NCBI GenBank assembly: GCA_023454395.1
Contig: JAEYFY010000035.1
Coordinates: forward strand, 1-5,700
Source: Pseudomonadota bacterium
GTDB taxonomy: Bacteria; Pseudomonadota; Gammaproteobacteria; Enterobacterales; Enterobacteriaceae
Reading direction: 5' to 3'
Length of the DNA stretch: 5,700 nt
Part shown: positions 1-5,700 of the stretch, piece after piece
How positions within the stretch are numbered: position 1 is the stretch's first letter
How the letters are laid out: each line of letters starts with the position of its first letter
Translations under genes and position numbers: made by a program
The notes under the pieces: generated by a model
What the model was told of the DNA's origin: nothing
Databases searched by the model: none
What the model saw: only the letters and a program-made list of their open reading frames with translations

Positions 1-485
1 CCAAAATAGATCATTGGTAATGAACATAATAGTGGAGTTAATAATAAAAATAAATCTAAGAGAATACTTTTTTCTCTTATAAATGAGTTACTATAGTAAT
101 AATAATCCCAATAATTTAAAAAAGAAAGTCTCCCATTTTGAATATACTTTTTTTCTAGTTCATCATTATCCCTATGCTGAGGTAATATAACTATGTTATT
201 TTTGTTATCTTTTTTCTCTAATATTCTAAGAAAAATAGACTCTGTATTTTTCCAAGGATCAATATAAATTGTTTTAACGCCATAGCTGAAAGCCCAAAGT
301 AAACCGATAACAAAAGGGATCGCTAACATAGTCCTGCCATTAGAAAAAGCATGGCGTATGACTAATCGTAAATTATCTATTTTTTCCACAAAATCAAGAG
401 CACCAGCTTGATATTGAGTCATTTTTGATGTTTCTGTTTGTAATAGTGATTCACAATGATCACTGAGTTTGTGCTTTAGTTCCAT
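1..485 (-). CDS. Putative membrane immunity protein for the VasX-like effector (3' end outside window)
   Basis: The frame opens at ATG 485-483 inside the last codons of the effector gene and stays open to the window edge, giving 161 residues. A strong AAAGGGG ribosome binding site six to seven bases upstream supports the start. The product begins with a polar, probably cytoplasmic N-terminus (MELKHKLSDHCESLL), then a hydrophobic segment at about 52-70 (TMLAIPFVIGLLWAFSYGV), then a polar stretch with IDPWKN at 75-80 and DYYYYSN near 127-133. A second hydrophobic segment begins at about 141 and runs into the edge (LLDLFLLLTPLLCSLPMIYF). A multi-pass inner-membrane protein directly after a VasX-like toxin matches the position and type of TsiV2, the VasX immunity protein, but I cannot claim sequence homology. 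The reading frame is well supported by the start site, the overlap and unbroken coding sense; the immunity role is inferred from neighbourhood only. It could instead be an unrelated accessory membrane protein. Confidence 0.75.
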   Translation of the reverse strand, partial: MELKHKLSDHCESLLQTETSKMTQYQAGALDFVEKIDNLRLVIRHAFSNGRTMLAIPFVIGLLWAFSYGVKTIYIDPWKNTESIFLRILEKKDNKNNIVILPQHRDNDELEKKYIQNGRLSFLNYWDYYYYSNSFIREKSILLDLFLLLTPLLCSLPMIYF

Positions 486-3400
486 GGATTCCCCTTTGAT
501 CTAAGTTTCATTAATCCATAATGTTTTACTTCAAGATCTGAAATTTCATTATCATCCCAATCGTATCGTAAGGGTACAATATTATCTTCAAATGGTCTGT
601 AATAGAAAAAGATTTCATTTCCATAATAAAAATTTTCTGGTGTTTTTATAACCATTTCTAAGATAGAACTTCCATTATTATCAATGTAGTTATTTTTTAT
701 ATTCTCATTAAACTCAGCATCTAGTTCTGTATAATCTATTTTTTTGTATACACTATTATCGTAATGAAATAATTTATTTTTTTCTCTGTATTCGGTATAA
801 ACACTCGGAATTCTTGATGTCATTTTACGACAAATTTGATAAAAAACCTGAGAATCATAAGGTATGAAATTATTTAATTCCATTTTAATAATTAGTTCTT
901 TAGCACTGTATTCCCATTCTAATTTTGGCATATAAAAAATATTCATAAACTCTTGATTTTCTATTAAAAAACCATTACTTACCTTAATTTCCTCACTATC
1001 TATTAGTTTAAATCTTTTATTGAACTGACCTTTTTCTGTATTCCAAAATGGATATTTATCTGAATTTCCCCAAAAACTACATTTAACTAATGCTTCCAAA
1101 TCACCCCATGTTGTAGCTAAATCACCAACTGTTCCTACTAACATTAAAGCAGTTCCTAAAAATATAAAAATAGGCCATAGAGCTAATTGGAAAAATATAG
1201 CACCAAGAGTTCCAATAGCTAATAAGCTATAACCAGCACCAGTAATCCCTTTAAAAATACTATTTAAATTATTTCCAATTCGCCAAGAATTATAAGCTTC
1301 ATAAAAAGATATCCCCGCTAATACGGTAAAGCTAACTGTTGATAAAAATCGGAAGCTTTTTATAATAGAAAGCTCTCTCAATTTAGGTGATTTAGGAATA
1401 TTAGCAATAGAACAAATTATTTTATTGTTAGCCAATAATTTCATTTTTTGTAGTTGTTTTGCTCCCATTACCGTAAATTTACTATTTTCAACAGTAGCAA
1501 CAAAGCCTTCAGCTATTTTAAATGCGTAATATCCTAAACTTCGTGCCTTTAATGGATTATTTCTGCTGTAAAAACTTTGATTACTTAAAGATAGTACTAT
1601 TAATGCATTAACACAAAATGCTAATCCTGGAATGGTTTTATCTATATAAGGAACTATATTCTTTCCATTTAATGAATTATTTTTAGTGCCTACTGATTTT
1701 AATGATGACGTTATCTTATCTATACTTGGTAATTTTATCCATGCTTCATTTTTTAATCTTGAAGTTATTTTATCCCAATTAAATAATCTATTTCCCATCT
1801 TTATATTTTCGGGTCTAAGTTTGTCTTTTAATAGCACTCTCCATTTTTTCAACTCGATCTCTAACTGTTGCCCCGTAAAGAGTTTATTCATGTTGATATT
1901 AATTTTAATTCCTGATAATTTAGCTACCTCAATAGTAAAGTCAGCCATCAGCTTTCTTCCTTTAAGAAAGGATGAGTTTTGGGATAAATTATCCATATAT
2001 ACAAGTGAAGTTGAAAAACTTTTTCCAAAAATAATTAATATTTTGTCAAAAGATTTAACTAATAGCTTTTTTAATTCTGGGTTTTCTACAAGCTTATTAT
2101 CTAGAAATGTTCTTAATGCAACTAAAGTATCTTTCCAATCATCAATTAAATTATCATCTTCTGTTGGAAGTGTATCTGAAAATTTTTTGAATGCCTTTTT
2201 ACTAATCTCTGTATCAAGCATCGTTGTTGCAACAGAAGGTAAAAGATCATATGACTCCATCAAAGAATAGGTCAGTATGTATTTACCTAAACTAGATCGT
2301 TCTTGAAGCTTTTCAATCACAGCTTTTGGTGTTAATTCTTTATTAAAGAATCTATCTAATATTACAGAACCTAATTCTGTAAACTGCAAAGAATTTGTAA
2401 TATCAAAAAATAATCCAGAAAAAATATATACCTCATTAATATAGCTTTCACCTGATAATTCAGCTTCACTTAAAAAGCTAAATAAACCTGTTAAATGTAA
2501 TTTAAGCCCATCATATTTTTCTGAAGACAGTTTATAATTAAAAGCAAATGCATTATATAAGGATAAAATTTCTGCCGTTCTTGCATGAATGTTGGAAATA
2601 TTATTTTTAATTTCTTTCCAGTTAGTATTCCATTCATCTTCATTCAAACTTGATCTTACCGTTTCACGGACTTCACTAGAGTCATTTTTGAGCAGTGCTT
2701 CAATATAATTCCCAATAGTTATTGGATAATTATAACTTTCCATATAAGATTTTAAGTATGTAACTAAAAAACTATAAACGTCTAATATATCTTTTTGTCT
2801 ACCGACAGGATCATGTAAAATAACTAGTGTTCCTTTTTCTCCTTTATTACAGTACGCTTTGAATATATTATCTTTTTTTTCTGGATCTATATAATAACTT
2901 TGTTGTGTAGTTCCATAACCCAACTGATAACCACAATCGGCATCTAGTTCCAATTCATTATAGCACCAATTAAATTGCTCATTTTTAATCTTATAATCTT
3001 CAACTAAATCTGATAAATTTTTTTTATTTAATTCTAATGTATACTTTTCCTCTGCATCTAAATTAATAAACTGCATTATGTTCTTTCTATATGCTGCATT
3101 ATCATTTAATTTTTTCAAAATACTTTTTGATAAAGGAATATCACTAAATAATATACTGATGTTTTTAACATCTTTCTTTATCGGTAAAAAACTACAAGGT
3201 TTGCATAGTTGTTTTTTTTCTTGATAACTATTATTTTCATTGTTAAATTCGTATTCATAAAAAATCTCACTGACAGAAGCAATGTCACCTTCTTTTTCAC
3301 TCTCAATTTCATTTAATATATGTTTAAAGATTAGTATTCCATTTTCACTCTGTGAGCCTCTTGTTTTTAATGGAGCCTCTTCTTTTACATATACCCATCC

Positions 3401-3658
3401 TTCACGTAAAATACGGGCAGTATAACCACCGACTTGCTCCAATGAAGTTGCGACCATTAAATCTTGAATTGAAGGTGGTAATTGAGGCTTATATAGGTCT
3501 TTTGTAAAAAAATTCATATAAGCATAACGTACGGGGTATACAGGTCTAATATTTCGATAGCAGGGTGAAGAAATTTTTGTAATATCATCACTATCTGCAA
3601 AAAGACTATTTGCCTTATCAACTATATTTACAAGATTATTATTTATTGGAAGGATCAT
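476..3658 (-). CDS. VasX-like T6SS effector, putative membrane-disrupting toxin
   Basis: This 1060-residue protein resembles the VasX group of T6SS effectors, which damage inner membranes of bacterial and eukaryotic targets. The N-terminal 290 residues carry the marks of the VasX N-terminal region: RPVYPVRYAYM at 38-48, YTARILREGWVYVKEE at 79-94, RKNIMQFINLDA at 191-202 and LHDPVGRQKDIL at 281-292. Residues 300-665 are long, polar and mostly helical, with no motif I recognise. Hydrophobic stretches at about 677-692, 770-788, 800-822 and 824-848 could be membrane segments; the last two form a hairpin rich in Gly and Ala. WGDLEALVKCSFWG at 851-864 follows directly, and this junction recurs in VasX-like proteins. 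Residues 880-1060 look beta-rich, ending IFFYYRPF and a GNPWN terminus. No signal peptide and no catalytic motif is visible, which fits a pore-former better than an enzyme. The start is fixed by ATGA overlap with the adaptor gene. Pore formation and target range are inferred. Confidence 0.85.
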   Translation of the reverse strand: MILPINNNLVNIVDKANSLFADSDDITKISSPCYRNIRPVYPVRYAYMNFFTKDLYKPQLPPSIQDLMVATSLEQVGGYTARILREGWVYVKEEAPLKTRGSQSENGILIFKHILNEIESEKEGDIASVSEIFYEYEFNNENNSYQEKKQLCKPCSFLPIKKDVKNISILFSDIPLSKSILKKLNDNAAYRKNIMQFINLDAEEKYTLELNKKNLSDLVEDYKIKNEQFNWCYNELELDADCGYQLGYGTTQQSYYIDPEKKDNIFKAYCNKGEKGTLVILHDPVGRQKDILDVYSFLVTYLKSYMESYNYPITIGNYIEALLKNDSSEVRETVRSSLNEDEWNTNWKEIKNNISNIHARTAEILSLYNAFAFNYKLSSEKYDGLKLHLTGLFSFLSEAELSGESYINEVYIFSGLFFDITNSLQFTELGSVILDRFFNKELTPKAVIEKLQERSSLGKYILTYSLMESYDLLPSVATTMLDTEISKKAFKKFSDTLPTEDDNLIDDWKDTLVALRTFLDNKLVENPELKKLLVKSFDKILIIFGKSFSTSLVYMDNLSQNSSFLKGRKLMADFTIEVAKLSGIKININMNKLFTGQQLEIELKKWRVLLKDKLRPENIKMGNRLFNWDKITSRLKNEAWIKLPSIDKITSSLKSVGTKNNSLNGKNIVPYIDKTIPGLAFCVNALIVLSLSNQSFYSRNNPLKARSLGYYAFKIAEGFVATVENSKFTVMGAKQLQKMKLLANNKIICSIANIPKSPKLRELSIIKSFRFLSTVSFTVLAGISFYEAYNSWRIGNNLNSIFKGITGAGYSLLAIGTLGAIFFQLALWPIFIFLGTALMLVGTVGDLATTWGDLEALVKCSFWGNSDKYPFWNTEKGQFNKRFKLIDSEEIKVSNGFLIENQEFMNIFYMPKLEWEYSAKELIIKMELNNFIPYDSQVFYQICRKMTSRIPSVYTEYREKNKLFHYDNSVYKKIDYTELDAEFNENIKNNYIDNNGSSILEMVIKTPENFYYGNEIFFYYRPFEDNIVPLRYDWDDNEISDLEVKHYGLMKLRSKGNPWN
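490..497 (-). promoter_or_regulatory. Strong ribosome binding site of the immunity candidate, inside the effector coding region
   Basis: AAAGGGGA on the minus strand is read in the effector as the codons for the Lys-Gly just before its NPWN end, and lies about five bases before ATG 485-483. It is the best Shine-Dalgarno match in the window. It identifies the true start of the last gene and suggests translation that does not depend only on ribosomes finishing the effector. Confidence 0.78.
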
Positions 3659-3668
3659 ATTTTATCTC
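3655..3668 (-). promoter_or_regulatory. ATGA stop/start overlap with weak ribosome binding site, adaptor to effector
   Basis: The adaptor TGA (3657-3655) and effector ATG (3658-3656) share four bases, ATGA. Upstream only a weak GAG (3668-3666) can act as Shine-Dalgarno, seven bases from the ATG. This arrangement is typical of translational coupling, so effector synthesis probably depends on ribosomes finishing the adaptor, as suits a chaperone and its client. The overlap is seen directly; coupling is inferred. Confidence 0.65.
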
Positions 3669-4836
3669 TACTCATTTTATTAATAGTTAAATCAAGATAG
3701 TGTAATGCTCTAATTTCTTGTGATGATGAATAATGACTTGCTATACTCCACAATGATAAAAACTCTTTATTAAAAAAATTAATTTGAGCAATTAGGAAAT
3801 AATATATTGCTTTAGGGTTTGTTAAACCAAATAAATATGCTCTGTTTAATTCATTAATAATTTCTTTTTTTTCTTTAATATTTATAACTTGTTTATGGTC
3901 TTTATATTTTGGTAAATTATTGATTATTTTTTTTATAAAAATAGATTGTTGATAATCATGAAAAATTTTTTGTAAATATGGTGTTATTATTAATTTATTT
4001 TTTTGATCAAGGTTACAATCAACAGAATTATTTTTTAAAGAATAAAAGTGACTGTTTTTTAAAAAGTAAATCTCATCTATATTTTTATAAAAAATATTAG
4101 ATTCTATTTCATTCAAATGTTCTAAGATCAATGAAAATATATTTGGATCATAAAATCTAAAGTAACTCCAATTATCTTTCCCATATACTTCTAAATATGT
4201 GAACTTTCTTAGGTGAGAACTTAATGAAAATAAGTCTAAATTTGTTTTAATAAAAATACATATTGGATTTTTCAAACATAAATTAACAAATTTTCTTTGA
4301 GTTATATCCATTTCATTTTTTATTTTTATTAAATAAGGAGCGCTATTTTCTAAAATTGATTGAGTTTTTCCTTTAAGTAAACAAGTCCAATTAAAACCAA
4401 TAGCATGCAGCTTAGTTAAAATGAAATCACCACTTAAATGTTCATATTTACTAGCATCAATTAATATAAAAGTATTGTCATCAATAAAATCATATTCTAT
4501 ATTATTCAATACAATAGCTGAACTTTCGATTGCTAATGGGTATGATACTTCACGCTCTTCAAAAATAATTACATCCTGTTCATCTATATTATCCATTGCC
4601 TTTATACATAATAGTTCTGATTTTTCACTTTGATTAATATAGCTTTCAGATGAATGTATTGATTTATAATAGAAAAAAGATTTTTCATATGTGGAAAAAT
4701 AGTCTCTAAATTTTCCTATAGCATTTTCTTCAGTATCAGAATTTACTAGTAGTTTTCCTTCAATCTTACTTTCAACTGATTCAAAATAATACTCAATAAC
4801 CCAAGTTTTTTTAATTTTTTCAAATAGAGATAACAT
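3655..4836 (-). CDS. DUF4123-domain T6SS effector adaptor/chaperone (VasW/Tap-like)
   Basis: DUF4123 proteins (VasW, Tap-1/Tec) are cytoplasmic chaperones that bind the effector encoded next to them and help load it on the cognate VgrG. This 393-residue protein carries the domain at about 120-245: FILIDASK near 123-130, a tryptophan (W150) before the CLLKG turn, APYLI at 166-170, SHLRKFTYLEV at 207-217 and WSYFRFYDPNIF at 223-234. HLR and RFYDP are the most characteristic family motifs. About 110 residues precede the domain, a segment I do not recognise that looks alpha/beta (WVIEYYFES, then TEENAIGKFRDYF). Residues 325-390 form a helical tail with YLFGLTNPKAIYYFL, resembling the C-terminal region of other DUF4123 proteins. 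There is no signal peptide or membrane segment. The ATG was chosen because AAAGGG lies six bases upstream. The end overlaps the effector start by ATGA. The gene is extremely AT-rich, with stretches of 13-17% GC. Family is confident; the partnership with this effector is inferred from position. Confidence 0.9.
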   Translation of the reverse strand: MLSLFEKIKKTWVIEYYFESVESKIEGKLLVNSDTEENAIGKFRDYFSTYEKSFFYYKSIHSSESYINQSEKSELLCIKAMDNIDEQDVIIFEEREVSYPLAIESSAIVLNNIEYDFIDDNTFILIDASKYEHLSGDFILTKLHAIGFNWTCLLKGKTQSILENSAPYLIKIKNEMDITQRKFVNLCLKNPICIFIKTNLDLFSLSSHLRKFTYLEVYGKDNWSYFRFYDPNIFSLILEHLNEIESNIFYKNIDEIYFLKNSHFYSLKNNSVDCNLDQKNKLIITPYLQKIFHDYQQSIFIKKIINNLPKYKDHKQVINIKEKKEIINELNRAYLFGLTNPKAIYYFLIAQINFFNKEFLSLWSIASHYSSSQEIRALHYLDLTINKMSRDKI

Positions 4837-4841
4837 TTAAT

Positions 4842-4848
4842 TCCCTTT
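4842..4848 (-). promoter_or_regulatory. Ribosome binding site of the DUF4123 adaptor gene
   Basis: On the minus strand AAAGGGA lies just after the vgrG TGA stop and about six bases before ATG 4836-4834. It decides the start of the adaptor and lies in the only real gap (13 bases) between genes in this window. The short gap leaves no room for a terminator or separate promoter, so cotranscription with vgrG is expected. Confidence 0.8.
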
Positions 4849-4849
4849 A

Positions 4850-5700
4850 TCAATCATCCAAATTTTGACAGTCTTCAGCTAATGCTAATCCTTCATTCGA
4901 GGCATTATCTAAAGATGACACTGATTCTGGATTACCTGATTCAATAGAAACATTCCCACAAATCTTAATATTACCGGTTAATTTTATACCTTGAGAATCT
5001 ATCAAAATAGAACCCGATTTACTTTTTATTAAAATAGTTTCGCTAGCCTGCATAGTATGTATTTTAGTACTCGAGTGAATTCCATTTGATGCATTTATAT
5101 GATATTTTTTCTTTATATTAGATAATTTATCTTCACCAATTTCTTCTATGAAATTAGAGAAAATAGTTTCTGTCTTAGAATTACCAATTTTTATAATCTT
5201 ATCTTTATTAATTTCTTCAAATTGATTTAGCCCAATATTTATATATTGCTCATTAACTATACGAATAAATTCATTATGACAAACCTCATGTTTACGATTA
5301 TTCGCAACCTCATGAGATTCATCATTGCCAATATATTGGAATTTATTGTGATTAATATGTGTATTCTGATCCCGCTGCGCATGCAAATACACTTCTTCGC
5401 GTCCGCCAGCATCCTCAAATCGCAGTTCATTAAATCCCGTGCCTTTATGCGTCTTTGTGCGAAAAGTGGTTCGGGTTTTATCTTTGGGTAAATCCAATGG
5501 TGGGGCATTACGACCGTTATAAGTACAACCTGTGATAATCGGTCTATCAATATCACCATTTAAATAAGAGACGATCACTTCTTGCCCAATACGCGGGATC
5601 GCCATAAAGCCATAGCCATCCCCATTCCAACCTTGTGCAACCCGCAACCAACACGAGCCACTATGATCAGGCTTTCCACGTCGATCCCAGTGAAAATAAA
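4850..5700 (-). CDS. vgrG: T6SS spike protein VgrG, C-terminal part (5' end outside window)
   Basis: VgrG trimers form the tip of the T6SS tube and carry effectors into target cells. The frame is open to the window edge, leaving 282 visible C-terminal residues before a TGA stop. Visible residues 1-67 match the gp5-like OB-fold: FHWDRRGK, then GSCWLRVAQGW, IPRIGQEVIVSYLNGD and DRPIITGCTYN, all VgrG hallmarks. FNELRFED follows at about 89-96. From about residue 100 to 255 comes a chain of short strand-like repeats of about eight residues (HINHNKFQYIGN, QYINIGLNQFEEIN, KIIKIGN), as expected for the needle-like beta-helix. The last 25 or so residues are polar and acidic, ending NLDD. No enzymatic extension and no PAAR domain is fused, so this is a carrier VgrG, not an evolved one. 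GC falls sharply between the OB-fold and the needle. The adaptor gene starts 13 bases after the stop. The family call is secure; the cargo role is inferred from context. Confidence 0.97.
   Translation of the reverse strand, partial: YFHWDRRGKPDHSGSCWLRVAQGWNGDGYGFMAIPRIGQEVIVSYLNGDIDRPIITGCTYNGRNAPPLDLPKDKTRTTFRTKTHKGTGFNELRFEDAGGREEVYLHAQRDQNTHINHNKFQYIGNDESHEVANNRKHEVCHNEFIRIVNEQYINIGLNQFEEINKDKIIKIGNSKTETIFSNFIEEIGEDKLSNIKKKYHINASNGIHSSTKIHTMQASETILIKSKSGSILIDSQGIKLTGNIKICGNVSIESGNPESVSSLDNASNEGLALAEDCQNLDD

Noticed and set aside
490..800. Possible internal promoter for the immunity gene in the effector 3' end, as reported for V. cholerae T6SS immunity genes
   Set aside because: I found partial boxes (for example a TTGAAG with a poor -10 at odd spacing), but none with good matches at 16-18 bases. 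In AT-rich DNA such partial matches are uninformative. Transcription start mapping would decide.
1686..2270. Plus-strand open frame of 194 codons opposite the effector gene
   Set aside because: It lies wholly antisense to the effector, whose frame has family motifs on both sides. Its translation is a Ser/Leu/Ile-rich string typical of the complement of AT-rich coding DNA, and no context supports it.
476..3658. Rhs/YD-repeat or enzymatic toxin (nuclease, lipase, amidase) in the large gene
   Set aside because: There are no YD repeats, no PAAR domain, no GxSxG lipase motif in a sensible context and no recognisable nuclease motif. The hydrophobic segments and VasX-like N-terminal motifs fit a membrane-acting effector better.
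4421..4633. Plus-strand open frame of 70 codons opposite the adaptor gene
   Set aside because: It is antisense to the DUF4123 coding region, short, and has no recognisable motif.
4837..4849. Terminator or promoter between vgrG and the adaptor gene
   Set aside because: The gap is 13 bases and taken up by the ribosome binding site; there is no inverted repeat.
5246..5559. Open frames of 81 codons (plus) and 100 codons (minus) overlapping vgrG
   Set aside because: Both lie within the vgrG frame, whose OB-fold and FNELRFED motifs leave no doubt about the true coding frame.

Overview
The window is a compact, single-strand (minus) segment of a type VI secretion system (T6SS) effector cassette. 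Read in the direction of transcription, from high to low coordinate, it holds four genes: the 3' end of a VgrG spike gene (5700-4850), a DUF4123 adaptor/chaperone gene (4836-3655), a 1060-residue VasX-like membrane-active effector gene (3658-476), and the 5' part of a small membrane-protein gene that is probably the immunity gene (485 to the window edge). The order matches the vgrG-2 / vasW / vasX / tsiV2 module described in Vibrio cholerae, but the proteins here are clearly divergent.

The genes are tightly packed: a 13-base gap after vgrG, a 4-base ATGA overlap between adaptor and effector, and a 10-base overlap between effector and immunity candidate. No intergenic stretch is long enough for a terminator, and I see no convincing promoter, so the module is most simply one transcript started upstream of or at vgrG, outside the window. 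The logic would be: the DUF4123 protein binds the nascent effector and loads it on the VgrG tip; the spike is fired into a neighbouring cell; the effector inserts into membrane through its hydrophobic C-terminal third; the last gene protects sister cells.

The host is most likely an AT-rich gammaproteobacterium (Morganellaceae- or Orbaceae-like would fit). This is an inference from the T6SS gene types, the VgrG core sequence and base composition, and I cannot name a genus. Composition is mosaic. The VgrG core is about 47% GC by hand count (5401-5520), its distal tail about 19% (5101-5220), and parts of the adaptor gene fall near 13-17%. This suits a conserved spike core followed by an exchangeable effector/immunity cargo. 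No RNA genes, CRISPR arrays, insertion sequences or attachment sites were found, and there is no gene-free stretch over 300 bases.
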